From Mesostigma viride (lineage: Eukaryota; Streptophyta; Mesostigmatophyceae; Mesostigmatales; Mesostigmataceae), in the NCBI GenBank assembly GCA_009746045.1, contig RPFO01000079.1:1003285-1067284 (forward strand): a DNA stretch of 64,000 bases, written 5' to 3'. This document shows positions 10,761 to 23,298 of this stretch, one piece after another. The position numbers were made by a program, and so were the translations under genes. Numbering within the stretch: position 1 is the first letter of the stretch; each line of letters opens with the position of its first letter. The notes beneath the pieces were generated by a model that worked only from the letters and a program-made list of their open reading frames with translations, searched no databases and had not been told where the DNA came from.

Positions 10761-11421
10761 CAGGGGGGGTGTCCGAAACAAAAATATCAGACACATACGC
10801 TGAAATTTTCCAAAAGTTGGCCCTTGGACCCTACCTACCTAGCACGTAGGCGCTATACCTAGCAAAACCCTGAGGTCCCAAGGGTTATAGGGGTCGACCT
10901 AGGGAGCAAAATGATCAGCTCCGCGAGCTCTACCGTTTGAGCATATTGGTGTATGGGAAAATTCCGGCATTCTAAAATGGGTCATTGGCCGGCGCGACGC
11001 GATACTGGCACGGCACGGCGCTGGATAGCCGAAGCCATGTAGTGGTGGCAGACGGCAGCATACTTCCGTGCCTAGGGGCAGCACCATCTTGCGGGCAAAC
11101 CCCCCCCCTCTATGGTACCTGCCAAAATTTTGACTGCAGATTTGGGTTCAGCTCGCCAAGTGCTATCAGTTTGTCCGTCAAACCGTTTCGAAATTCCGAC
11201 CATACAGGGAGCTAGCAGAAATCCAAGTGTTTTGTTGTGAAAAACCCATATCGGCCCGGCACCCTACCTACCTACCCTTTAAGTTAACGGTTTTTGAGGC
11301 TCTGTAACTTCTAACCTAGAGACCCCCTGGGGTTGCGACCAGTGGCAAACATGCTTTCATTCGCGAGATCTACTCGAATCCAGCGTCGTGTAAATTTTCT
11401 TGTTTTTGGACACCCCCCCTG
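10761..11421. mobile_element. hAT-like non-autonomous element nested in the CACTA array
   Basis: 661 bp with inverted ends CAGGGGGGGTGTCC and GGACACCCCCCCTG and an 8-bp duplication GTAAAAAG (10753-10760 and 11422-11429). Eight-base duplications and CAG-starting ends fit the hAT superfamily. The 10-bp period of the host array is broken exactly as an 8-bp duplication predicts. No transposase frame is present, so it must have moved in trans. Confidence 0.85.
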
Positions 11422-11640
11422 GTAAAAAGTGGTAAAAAGTGGTAAAACGGTGGGAAAACGCTAGGAGAAAAGCAGGTGGTAAAATCATTTTACCACCTTT
11501 TACCACCAAAGTGGTAAAAAATACCACCAAGTGGTAAAAGCGAGGGTGGTAAAAAGTGGTAAAAAGTGGTAAAAATGAGGGTGGTAAAAAAATACCACAA
11601 AGTGGTAAAAATGACAGTGATAAAAAAGGGGAAAATGCAG
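11422..11640 (+). repeat. CACTA left subterminal array, inner degenerate part
   Basis: The GTGGTAAAAAG units continue, more spaced and with short inverted copies (TTTTACCACC at about 11487-11507), ending near 11640. It is the continuation of the array at 10611-10760. Confidence 0.8.
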
Positions 11641-12202
11641 ATTTTGCCAGCATTACAACACAAGCACTGTTAAGAACAGCTTAACAGGCCATCATTCCAA
11701 ATGGTTTCTTTATTACAAATAATAATACATCCCATTAACAGTTGTCTCTCTTGATTTACAATGAGGATTTAGCCCCACATTGGGCGTCTCATCGATACGT
11801 TTACACCATTGTGAAATAACACAGGCCGCATCAAGCCCAGCCAATTATAATTTACTTCTTCTTCAGGTGTCATCATGATCAATGATGCTTCTTTGCCTGA
11901 ACAAAGCCACACAGTTGCCAGCACTCATGCTCTGGAGGCCTGCAGGCACACAGAGCACCACCATTGAAGAGGACACAAGGGCAGCAAGGCAGGGGGGGGG
12001 GGGGGCAGTCAGGCACGGCAGATAGTTGTTGCCCAGCAAAACATCCTATGCATGGTGAAATGGGTTATGCCTGTGGGTATGATGCATGACCTAGCATGAG
12101 AGTGATACATACATGAGTAACAAAAATATACGCACATGGCAATTGGGTGTGACAACACCACATCACTACATAGCTAAAACGTGCTTCAGAAAAAACATTC
12201 CA
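11641..12202 (-). other. 3' untranslated and tail region of the minus-strand CACTA gene
   Basis: No coding frame. AATAAA on the minus strand at 11709-11714 is a likely polyadenylation signal for the gene ending at 12203. A run of about thirteen G lies at 11992-12004. Confidence 0.55.
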
Positions 12203-14378
12203 CTAAATTACCGGATCAGGAGTCTGACTCTGGGACTCCTTTGCTTGCCGCTCCAGCTCAACTTTCCGCTGCGCTTTTGCCATCATGGCCTTGAGCGCGG
12301 CAAGCTCCAGTTCCGCCTCGGTGAGATCTGGCGCGGAGGGAGCATCGGCAGACGCCGTTGCGGCCGGAGAGCTAGAGGCAGGCGGGATCGCTGGCGCGGA
12401 GGGAGCACCGGCAGACTCCGTTGCGGTCGAAGAGCTAGAGGCAGGCGGGATCGCTGGCGCGGAGGGAGCACCGGCAGACGCCATTGCGGGCGAAGGGCTA
12501 GAGGCAGGCGGGATCGCTGGCGCGGAGGGAGCACCGGCAGACGCTGTTGCGGCCGGAGAGCTAGAGGCAGGCGGGATCGCTGGCGCGGAGGGAGCACCGG
12601 CAGACGCCTTCTCCTTGGGTGGCGCCCGCGCTCGCTTGGCCGGTACATACTCATCCGACACCTCCTCCTTCTCCTCTGCTGGCCCCCAACTCTCCTTCAA
12701 TTTCGCACGTGCGCCTCGAAGGTCGTCGTCAGTGACGTTGCCCAGAAGGACCCACGCATTCTCGTTGCCCTCGGCGTCACCGTAATGCATCGTGGCAAAG
12801 TCAACAAACAGCATTTGCGAGCCCCCATCACGCTCCACAAACCGCGTGCCGTAAGGGGCCTTGAGCTTCGGCTTCACCTCCACCACTTTGCCAGGCTCCC
12901 AAACATACGCAGCCGGCCGCGCCCCATCGCGCTCGTACTTGTACCTTTGTGCCACGAAGGCCCCGTGCAGTGCTTCTCCGAAACCACCAGGGCCCGGTCG
13001 CTCTTGAACCACCGCGGTTGGCAGTAAGGTGCTCAGATAGTGCGCAAGCCCCAAGTCCATGGGACCACTAGGAAGCTTTCGCTTTGCAGCCGGCTTCTTG
13101 CTGGCGGGCGGCTTCTTGCTGGCGGCCGGCTTGTTGCTGGCGGGCGGCTTGTTGACGGCGGGGCGCGACGTGATGGGCTCGAAGACATCTGGCTTGATGG
13201 CAGGCACACGAGCAGGCGGGAGACCATCCGGCATTGGCAGGTCGGCCAGCTTGGGCACCGTAGTGGGCGGCTCCACGGTGTTGTTGGGCACCGGAGGGGA
13301 CGGCTGCACAGCGTTGCTGGGCACCGGAGGGGGCGGCATGACAGGCTGCGTGCCAACGGGAGGGGGCGGCGGTACAACCTTCTTGGCCACCGGAGGGGGC
13401 GGCATGACAGGCTGCTTGGGAACGGGAGGGGGCGGCGGTACAACCTTCTTGGCCACCGGAGGCGGCGGCCTCACATCCGATACCTCCACAGGTGCAGGCG
13501 CGTACCCTGCCACTTCCTGCTCTAACTCCTCCTCAAGGGCTTGGAGCCGAGCTCTGAGTCTCCGAATTTCATCTGCTCGGACGCCTGTGGCATGCTGCAC
13601 AGGCTTGGCCTCCGGCTTGACCTCCGGCTTTACTTCCGGCTTTACTTCCGGCTTGACCTCCGGCTTGGCCGCCGGCTTGGCCGCCGGCTTTGCCGCCGGC
13701 TTGGCAGCAGGAGTTGTCTGCAAGCAGAGGGCGGGGCATGGAATAAGGACGTCAACATTCGGGAAGTCGGTTAGTAGCAGACCTGCGATGAAAGAAAAAA
13801 CCAAGAAGCTTGCATCATACTCCTGTAGCTAAAGATAGCGTTATTACCTTTGGCATGTTCGTCACGTCGCTTAGCGCTTTGGTATTTTCCTTCACGTCAT
13901 CATCCTCGTCCTCGGCGCCAGCACTCTGCCTCTTTTTGGAGCTGCAGTTGCTTAGCCACCGGCTCAGCTCCTTTTTTACGAATTCTTCAACACTTAGGGC
14001 TTTGGGTTTGGAGCCCTTGGGCTTCTGGGCGGTGAGCTCACCAGTCGTCGGGTCTACCACCCAGCATGATGCCTCATACTTATCCAGCTCGGCACGGTTG
14101 TCGTCAGCCACACATGTTTCTAGAAAGTTTATGCAGCTCTTCTTTACCCGGTTAATGAGAGCATCCACCATGGCGCCATCCTGTTCCTTGAGGACATACC
14201 CCTCTACGAGGTATGCACGGCCAAAGGTCGTGATTTGAAGTCTTAAGGTCCGCACATATTCCGAGGGAACGACGTTTTGTTTCGGCTTTTCCTCTTCACA
14301 CGCTCTTGCATCAAATCGCTCCCACTCCTCAGGACTGCACACGTGAGCTGGTCGTAGCACTGCTACCCTTCTCGGCAT
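12203..14378 (-). CDS. CACTA accessory protein (TnpA-like position), two exons
   Basis: Exon 1 is 14378-13848 from ATG. The intron (13847-13718, GT...AG) is in phase 0, and exon 2 is 13717-12203, about 682 residues in all. Exon 1 is mostly globular (SPEEWERFDA, CINFLETCVADDN, SVEEFVKKELSRWL). Exon 2 opens with PAAK and PEVK repeats, then a short coiled coil (ADEIRRLRARLQALEEELEQ) and PPPPVAKKVV-type proline blocks. A Lys-rich basic stretch and a second globular part (AYVWEPGKVVEVKPK) follow, then five 18-residue repeats containing SAGAPSAPAIPPAS, and a final helix. I recognise no named domain. It lies divergent to the transposase, the place of a DNA-binding accessory protein, but that role is inference. 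Confidence 0.75.
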
Positions 14379-15278
14379 TTACAACGTTCGGTCGCACACC
14401 ACCATGCAGATGACCAAGGCTGGCTAAGTCCGGAATCCCCCCGTTTTGCGAACGGAGACGGTGCCAACGTATACATGACGCACTGCACCTGCCTCTGTCC
14501 GCCGTTGGATTCAGCAGATCGACGAACCTGGCAGCATCCCGCGCAAAAATTTTTTGAACGTCTTTCGCCAAAAGGCACCAACGGCAGCTACACAAACGGC
14601 CGGACCGCACGCCTCGCGCGGGGCCCGCACGCCCCGCGCGGCTGCGTGCGGATCGGCTAAACTCCGTACTGCTTGGTACAAGTACAGAGGCCTCAGGAGC
14701 TAAGGCTGTACCGTTTCAGTAGACTTCTACCAATGAGCCCGTGACTAACCAACACTACCGTACACTGACCGTAATATCTACCATTTGAATGACTGAGAAA
14801 ATGTCCGTTTGATCAAAAGGGATCGACGACATCGAAAGCGTTGGCGAGCAGACTCAAACTTGCAACGGGTGACTTAGCGGCTATCACGGCGGCGGGTGGC
14901 ACCAGAAAGATGGCGGTCGGTTGCTACCCACCCATGGATACCGGACTCGAGCCGAACACTTACATCGACACACATGCTAGCTGGCCAAATTTCGTGATGT
15001 CTCCTTTCCCTTCCTCCACGGATACCTACATTGTCCAGTTTCATTGGTCATCCTGCAGGCTTCCTGAGTTTTATCGCCAAATTATGTTGGATGCGTTCCT
15101 GGAAATGTCGACTGAGCCGGACTTCATGGTCACGGTTGATTAGTGAGCTGCCAGTGGTCTCACTGGCGCAGACGCCCTAGCGTGGCTCGATTTGTGATCC
15201 CGATGGCGACTGGTTAGCCACGGAGGGCCGGCATTGACCATCAACGGTCGATGCCGGCCCTCCATGTAGAGATTGTAA
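14379..15278. promoter_or_regulatory. Divergent intergenic region between CACTA genes
   Basis: About 900 bp separate the two divergent CACTA genes and should hold both promoters. A small frame with an ATG near 14908 runs to 15143 (about 78 residues) and is not recognised. A strong inverted repeat lies at 15222-15263 with 13-bp perfect arms (GGAGGGCCGGCAT), and a smaller one (CCAGTG/CACTGG) at about 15151-15166. I see no clear TATA box. Confidence 0.45.
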
Positions 15279-16772
15279 ATGCGTCAAGGACAGACAGTCG
15301 ATGAATTCATGGCCGAGGACCCTGACGACGGGTCGGCCAGTGGAGAGGATGCAGCACGCCAGTTTGCTAGAAATTATGACGAAGCAGTGGCCAGAGTCAA
15401 GGACGATACGCCATTGTACCCGGGATCTGAGAGCAAGGCCTTGATGTTTACATTGCAATTGCTGACGCTAATGGGGGAAAACTCATGCCCTCAGAGCTTT
15501 GCTGATGAGCTCTTCAAGCTGTTGGGAAACGTTCTCCCCGCGGGCAACACTCTGCCCGACAGTATCTGGAAGGCACGGAAAGTGATCAAAGGCTTGGGCT
15601 TGGGGTACCGTGTGTACGATGCCTGCCCATGCGAGGGTTACTTGTACAAGGACAAGATTACTAAGAGCTGCCCTCTTTGCAAGCTGTCGCGCTACGAGAC
15701 GTACACTGACAGAAACGGTGACATCGTCAACTCGCGGAAAGCGCATCGCCAGGTTAGGCACTTCCCCCTGATGGATCGGATTAGGGCCTGGTTCCGAGTC
15801 CCGGAAATGGCGGAAGCCCTTCAGTACGCTGCGAAACATGAAAACAGGGAGCCAGACTCATCCACGCGCGTTGTGGACGGCTTGAAAGGCAGGTTTGCAC
15901 TTGTTTCTACGCCTTCTGTTATGCAATGTGTGCCAAAGTATCAAGTTCGAGATTTTTCCTCTTGCGCTTATCTTTTGTTTGTACTGCTCTGATGGATACC
16001 TTTCTTTTTACGTCTGGTGTTTCTTGTGCATGGACCTGTTCGTGCAGACAGCCGTGCCATCCAGCACATAAAGAACAACTGGGACTTTCGCAGCCAGCCG
16101 CGGAACACCATCTTCCTTCTGAATTTTGACGGAGTATGTCCAAGGTCTTTCATGGATACCCACAGCAGCTGGCCCGCGTTTGTTTCCTGTGTCAACTTGC
16201 CCGAGTGGGTGATGGTGAATGGGCGGTTTTGCCCTATGGTGCTTCTTGTGGGCGCCATGAAGGGGAAGGCACCCAAGAACATGACCATTTTTTTGGACTT
16301 GATCGCTGAGGACTTCCTGGTACTGTGGAAGGGGTATTACATTTGTGATGTGACGCTGGACGTGGCGGGTGTTTACACTACGACATTTGTGAGGTCCATT
16401 CTTGCTGGCATAATTCACGACTACCCGGCATACTCCAAGTCCCTGAACATTCCAGATGCAGGGTACTATCAATGCGTCCTACATGGTGATGAGTGGCGTG
16501 GGGTTTTTATCTCAAATGGCCGTATCGTTCTCCTTGGCAATGACCGCATGTTTCCCGAGGGTGACCCCCGCCGGCCGGCTCACGCTCCTGTTGTTCAGGA
16601 GATGGACCATGCTGGCTACCTGAAGTACTGTGCTACGCTAAAAAAGCAGCCCGAGCCGTTTCTCAAGTTACCGTACTGGGTTCACCTGAAGATCCGTCAT
16701 TTTATTGACGAGTTCCATCTGTGTCCCAACAACTTCAAGCGGGTCATTCATTGCACAATCGGGGTTCTTTGA
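15279..16772 (+). CDS. CACTA Tnp2-type transposase, N-terminal exons
   Basis: Exon 1 (15279-15888) starts at ATG just after an in-frame stop. It matches the Tnp2 family pattern: LYPGSESKAL near residue 47, a helical segment ending GLGLGYRVYDACP near 116, and a CPLC zinc pair near 131. The best junction to exon 2 is a GC-AG intron, 15889-16047, giving DGLK|DSRAIQHI. Exon 2 reads NFDGVCPRSF, WPAFVSCVNLPEW, VLLVGAMKGKAP and ILAGIIHDYPAYSK, in the same order as plant Tnp2 (DG, WPVVLVPYNLPP, GPKSPG, NDFPAY). It cuts and joins transposon ends. The frame closes at 16772 where a duplicated block begins, so the true C-terminus is uncertain. Confidence 0.8.
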
Positions 16773-17177
16773 ACGGAGTTTCTTCTATACGTGAATGCGG
16801 GAACAAGAGGCCGCTGGATGAGCGGCTTATAGGTCGTAGTGTTTACTCGTAGCTGTTTGGCTAGAGCTTTTGTGATTAGTAGATGCAATATAGTGCATGG
16901 TTGAAAAATGAATCAAATAAAATGTGCGTTCCGCGCTTGGGTTGATTATACCCGGGCGGAACGGGGCGTGAGGTGCAGTGCCCCTGAAAAGAACAACCTA
17001 CGCATTATTTAATACTAGCCGTGCAGATTCGGGATATTCTACCCCCGGTCTGTACGGTTAGCGTCTTACTAGCATCCACTAAACATAAGGGTTTAATGAC
17101 GTCAGTTAGCTAGGGATAAGGGAGGTTTTGCGACTAAAAGCCGCTCTGGCTGGTTTTGTCGGCCTCTTTCTTTGCTC
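16757..17177 (+). repeat. Internal duplicated block A, copy 1
   Basis: These 421 bp recur at 18139-18559 with almost no change. The block encodes a short tail (KRPLDERLIGRSVYS, then stop), an AATAAA at about 16916, and a hairpin GTTCCGC...GCGGAAC at about 16930-16962. It may be the last coding exon and 3' UTR of the transposase transcript. Confidence 0.85.
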
Positions 17178-18012
17178 GTTGTCGTTGCGGCGGCAGCCGC
17201 AGCTATGGGTGCTGCGGAGCAAAATCCCAAAAGCACTGGTTGCACTGGCCACTTGGCCAGTGGTGAGACTTCCAGTTGTTAACCGGCCAGGCGTAGTTCC
17301 TCGCTCGGTTAACTAAAAGAAAAGAAAATGATTACCTCCGGTCCGCACCTTTTCCCCAGCTTGGGGTCTTTGGTGGGCCGGATGCCGTGACAGGTGCTCA
17401 ACTGTCGCTTGGTCGGCCCAGTGCGCGAGCTGGTGCTCCGTACCTGGGGATGCTTGCACCCCGGGTTGGAGCCGGATGGCTGGCACTGGCGACCCGTGTC
17501 TCGGTCCGCGGCCTGCGGCTTTTTCTTCGGAAATTGCTGCTGGCCAGCAAACTTTGCAATTGCCTTCCGCCGAGGGGGGGTGGTTGGGGCTGGGGACGGC
17601 GATGGGAAAAGCGCCTAAGCTAGAAATTTTTTCCCCACGCATAGAAACCTCGGGGGGAATGCGGTCTTGGCTGAACGGACTCTCGTTCAGCCAGGTGCCT
17701 GGGGCTGTGGCCTCGGGCATCCGGGCTGGCGGGGCCTGGGCTAGGTCCACGTTTTTTCTCGAAGCACCCCGGGTCTATGGGGAGACGGCCATAGCGGTAC
17801 CGACTCGGGGCCCCGAGAGGGGTCATGATAGGCTGGCCGTGCGCAATCGCAGTGCAAATGCGCTGGGCCTTTTTGGGCCTGGCCATGCATCCACAGCCGC
17901 CGGGCACACGCCTCCCGATGTGGGGGGGCTCCCGTTTTGCGGCAGGGCGGTCACTTGTGACAACGAGCAAGGTGGAGTGCGGCTTCAAGGGAAAGCCAGG
18001 GCGGGGGTGATT
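17178..18012. other. GC-rich spacer unique to the first duplicated unit
   Basis: 835 bp lie between block A copy 1 and block B copy 1; the second unit has only 33 bp here. Open frames exist on both strands (for example 17476-18030 + and 17313-17750 -) but none is recognised. It may be an insertion in the first unit or lost from the second. Confidence 0.5.
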
Positions 18013-18140
18013 GGGCAACGTACTTCATGAAGGGCCTTGAACGGCGTGCCTCCGGGCATGTCAATTAGTGTCACATGTATGCTTCCACTTATTGTTTTAA
18101 TGAAGATGCTGGTTTTTGTGGGAGCTACGTGGGACATGAA
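18013..18140 (+). repeat. Internal duplicated block B, copy 1
   Basis: 128 bp repeated at 18593-18720. It reads MLPLIVLMKMLVFVGATWDM in one frame, which could be an exon of the transposase. In copy 1 it runs directly into block A copy 2. Confidence 0.8.
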
Positions 18141-18559
18141 TCGGGGTTCTTTGAACGGAGTTTCTTCTATACGTGAATGCGGGAACAAGAGGCCGCTGGA
18201 TGAGCGGCTTATAGGTCGTAGTGTTTACTCGTAGCTGTTTGGCTAGAGCTTTTGTGATTAGTAGATGCAATATAGTGCATGGTTGAAAAATGAATTAAAT
18301 AAAATGTGCGTTCCGCGCTTGGGTTGATTATACCCGGGCGGAACGGGGCGTGAGGTGCAGTGCCCCTGAAAAGAACAACCTACGCATTATTTAATACTAG
18401 CCGTGCAGATTCGGGATATTCTACCCCCGGTCTGTACGGTTAGCGTCTTACTAGCATCCACTAAACATAAGGGTTTAATGACGTCAGTTAGCTAGGGATA
18501 AGGGAGGTTTTGCGACTAAAAGCCGCTCTGGCTGGTTTTGTCGGCCTCTTTCTTTGCTC
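18139..18559 (+). repeat. Internal duplicated block A, copy 2
   Basis: Nearly identical to 16757-17177 (one visible substitution, GAATCAAAT to GAATTAAAT). With block B it shows a tandem duplication of an A-spacer-B unit inside the CACTA element. Confidence 0.85.
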
Positions 18560-18592
18560 CCCACCCACCCACCCGTGTCTTGGTTGCCTCTA

Positions 18593-18720
18593 GGGCAACG
18601 TACTTCATGAAGGGCCTTGAACGGCGTGCCTCCGGGCATGTCAATTAGTGTCACATGTATGCTTCCACTTATTGTTTTAATGAAGATGCTGGTTTTTGTG
18701 GGAGCTACGTGGGACATGAA
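18593..18720 (+). repeat. Internal duplicated block B, copy 2
   Basis: Nearly identical to 18013-18140. It is preceded by TTGCCTCTAG, a possible splice acceptor, and ends next to AAGCG|GTAATT, a possible donor. This suggests block B is an exon in the original unit. Confidence 0.75.
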
Positions 18721-18865
18721 GCGGTAATTGCTAAACATTTAATTGTATCATTTCATTGTGATTGTTGCATGCATACATTGACTGTGGCCTATCTGTTCAC
18801 ATGGAAAGCTTATGTAATATTGTTTTGTTTTTTTTTTTCTGTTTGTACTCCATGCAGGGAAGGCT

Positions 18866-21323
18866 ATGGCGACCGGGTCACTTCGTGGCAGGCTGAAGGT
18901 CCTCGGTCTGAACCCGGAGCTGTGGCGGCCTGATGAAGACCCTCCACCGGAGGGAGACCCACCACCGGAGGGAGACCCACCACCGGAGGGAGACCACCAA
19001 AGTCCACCGAAGAAAGGCCGCAAGAAGAAGAGGGCGCCAGCACCGCGCCCCGGGTTCCAGCTGACGGCTGAGGAAAAGGCTGATATCAAGCGTAAGTGTG
19101 ACATTGGGTTTTTATTTTTCCCGTAATTTGGAAATTTAATATGTAGGACTGACTATGGTCTGTGTGATTTACATAGGACTGACTATTTTTTTCGGCTGTC
19201 GTGTTACTACTATGTGTTATTTTTTTGCGTGTGGTTGTAATGCGCAGGTCTCGATGACATCATGGCGCATAGCCTACCCGACTACTTCACCGGCCGGATC
19301 AGTGGCTTGCTCTGCGATGCGAAGAGTACTGAAAAATCCAAGACGCGTGACAAGATCCTCTACTTTTGCAAGCAACTCCCGACCATCTTGCGTGGGCGGT
19401 TAGATGACGATGCACGGCAAGCATTTCTCCTTCAATCAGCGGCCTGGGACTTTGTGTTTTCTAGCGGCCCGGCGACTCAGCAGCAGTTGGATGACTGCGG
19501 CGAGATGTTTTTGCTTGCTGCTGTGGCGATGGAGCGTATAGCGCCAGCGTCTGAGATGGCAAAATCTGTTCATATGATGGCCCACCTGGCCCAGCAAATC
19601 CCCTTGTTGGGTCGATGTGACACCCGCACCATGGCGTCGGGCGAGCGGATGATGGGGGCCATCACGAAAGCTAAGCTGTCCAACGTCAATGTGGAGTGCT
19701 CCATGGACGGAGCATATCGCAAGTCTGAGGCGCTGACCCATCTGGCCTATCACATGGTGAAAACCGGGATGGTAAGTACACGCTAGTGACCGATTTTTTT
19801 TTTAATGGATTTGTGTGCAGATTTAGTGTTATGTACGCGCTCCTTGTGGCACGGTCTTGTGCTGCATGCAGCTAATTTCTGTGCATATTTGTGTGCGCTG
19901 CTTGCAATGTCTTGTTTGCTTTCTTTTTTTTCTTTCAGCCAAAAGACCGCTACTACATCTGGGACGTCATCCACGCAGACCCGTCCAAGAAGGTCGAGTT
20001 GGGGGGGCGTATCCGCAAGAATTTCTACACTTTCACCGCCGCGGAATCTGATGAAGTGGGCGCGATTTTGTTGGAGTATGCGCTGCCCAATGCGGAGTAC
20101 AAAGATCCCGAAGTCAACGGCGATGAGGCCTACTGGTAAGACGCCGCTGTCCTGTTATTGTAAGTTGCTATTCTTTGAGCTGATTTTCTTTCAGTATATA
20201 TGGAACTTCATCTGATTTCCAAGGACTACTGCCGTTATTCTAATTTTTTTTTTCTTGCATTGCTATCTTGCTTTGTATACGATGTGCATGCAGGCGGCCC
20301 TTGTGCAGCGACCTCTCATGGCTCAAAGACTGGATCGGACTCAACCAGCAGCCGCTGGTCCCGGAGCTTGTCCAGGCTGCATGCAGCAGCCGGCGTGCAG
20401 CTCAAGGCTGAGGAGTATGATAGGGTGCACTTGTACGGTTTCAATTACCGGACAAAAGAAGCTGACAGGAAGCAAGCATGGCGGACTGCAAACTGTGGTG
20501 TAGCCTACCATAAGGAGGGAAGCAGCACTCAGTACGGCTACCTGACCCACATTCTCGTGGCAAAGCTGGTGCAGCCGGTGGGGCAGTGGACTCAACAGCT
20601 TGTGCTGAGAGTAGAGCTTTTCGATGCATTGGAGGTGGCTTACATTCGGGATCAACGCTTGGTGTTGGTCCGCAGCGCCGAGGCACCACGCACGGCAAAG
20701 CTAGTGTGGCCAACATCTGTTAGCTCTGTTGGGTTTGTGCTGGACCCACGGCATCAGCCCCAGCTTTCGGTCATTCACTGCAAGCTGCCCCGTCACCTGG
20801 CAACCGGGTGGGCTTTGGAGAACGAGTTTTTCCAAAGCACGGCGACAAGGTGGCAGGAAGACATCAGGTACTTCCCACCTGAGCCGCCCGCTGAACGGCC
20901 GCCCGCTGAACCGCCGCCCGCTGATCCGTCGCCCGCGCCATCAAGCACGGCGGCACGACCTTCACGCGCAGCCCCGCCGCGCAAGAAAAAAAGCCGCCCG
21001 ATGAACGGCAGCCCGCGCCGGCAACCACGGCGGCAGGACCTTCACGCGCAGCCCCGCCTCGCAAGAAAAAGAAGCCGCCCGCTGAACGGCAGCCCGCGCC
21101 GGCAACCACGGCGGCAGAACCCTCACGCGCAGCCCCGCCCCGCAAGAGAAAGAAGAAATCTGAGGCTTTGGCGCCTGCATCACACAAGGGGAAGGAGCCC
21201 ATGCCCCCGTTGCGCACAAGTGCACGCGCGCGCACGGTCAGGGACTATAGAGAACAAACCCCTAGCAACGAGGGGAATGACAGTGATTTTAACGGTAGTG
21301 ATGCCAAGGATGATTCTGATTGA
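18866..21323 (+). CDS. CACTA transposase C-terminal gene (DUF4218- and DUF4216-like), four exons
   Basis: Exons are 18866-19091, 19248-19771, 19939-20135 and 20294-21323, all GT-AG with clean phases. Exon 1 has three PPPEGD repeats and a basic block. Exon 2 (ILRGRLDDDARQAF, AQQIPLLGRCDTRTMASGER, MDGAYRKSEAL) follows the DUF4218 pattern. Exon 4 (YGYLTHILVAKL, VELFDAL, WPTSVSSVGFVLDP) fits DUF4216. Both domains accompany Tnp2 in plant CACTA elements. The C-terminus has repeats containing PPRKKK and PAPATTAA, and ends in an acidic tail (NDSDFNGSDAKDDSD). Exon 4 changes frame near 20400 and again at an A-run near 20990. An AATAAA lies at about 21397. It may be part of one transcript with the Tnp2 exons. 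Confidence 0.75.
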
Positions 21324-21459
21324 TGCTGCTGTGCAAGCATTTTGCGGCCTCATTAGATGCTGCTCACAAGTGTAATCATGCCGATATTATGTTGAATAAA
21401 GATGCATCATTCATTGTTTGGGCCTAAACTGACTTGTTGTCGGTTCAGCCCTTGTGTTT

Positions 21460-21840
21460 TTTACCACTTTTGTGCTCGTCGTGGTGTTCTTTTTACCACT
21501 TCAGCCACTTTTTATCACTTTTTACCACTGTTACTGCTTTTTACTGCTTTTTACTGCTTTTTACTGCTTTTTACCACCATTTTCCACCTTTTACCACTTT
21601 TACCACCTCCGTTAGGTGGTAAAAGTGGTAAAAGGTGGTATTTTTTACTGATTTTTACTGCTTTTTACTGCTTTTTACTGCTTTTTACTGCTTTTTACTG
21701 CTTTTTACTGCTTTTTACTGCTTTTTACTGCTTTTTACGGCTTTTTACGGCTTTTTACTCCTTGTGGGTGGTAAAAAGTGGTAAAAAGTGATAAAAAGTG
21801 ATAAAAAGTGATAAAAGTGGTATTTTTTACCACCAACGAG
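21460..21840 (-). repeat. CACTA right subterminal array
   Basis: Units such as TTTTTACCAC and about eighteen TTTTTACTGC 10-mers fill the stretch inside the right CACTA end. They are the inverted counterpart of the left GGTAAAAAGT array. The right array is more diverged, with a TACCAC-to-TACTGC variant amplified. Confidence 0.9.
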
Positions 21841-21849
21841 TTCCTAGTG

Positions 21850-23298
<1,449 letters not shown>

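Larger units (their letters stand above)
10593..21849. mobile_element. CACTA (EnSpm-type) DNA transposon, 11.26 kb
   Basis: The left end begins CACTAGGAACTCG and the right end finishes CGAGTTCCTAGTG, a perfect 13-bp inverted repeat opening with the diagnostic CACTA. A 2-bp CA duplication flanks it, and removing the element restores the GGTCCCAGCAGGGCAA motif of Copia gag. Inside each end lie arrays of GGTAAAAAGT-like units, oriented inward as mirror images. The cargo is a minus-strand low-complexity protein gene (12203-14378) and plus-strand genes with Tnp2-type transposase, DUF4218-like and DUF4216-like parts (15279-21323). A 661-bp hAT-like element is nested at 10761. Frame breaks suggest this copy is inactive, unless they are sequencing errors. 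Confidence 0.92.

Noticed and set aside
10422..10796. Repetitive FYHFLPLF-type minus-strand frames
   Set aside because: They translate the GGTAAAAAGT array and the CACTA end, which are explained as non-coding transposon termini.
10611..11640. Telomere-like or satellite repeat
   Set aside because: The GGTAAAAAGT arrays are restricted to both ends of one CACTA element and are mirror-oriented, so they are subterminal repeats.
12113..13832. Long plus-strand Gly/Arg-rich frames
   Set aside because: Antisense shadows of the GC-rich minus-strand two-exon gene, which has an intron in phase and organised repeats.
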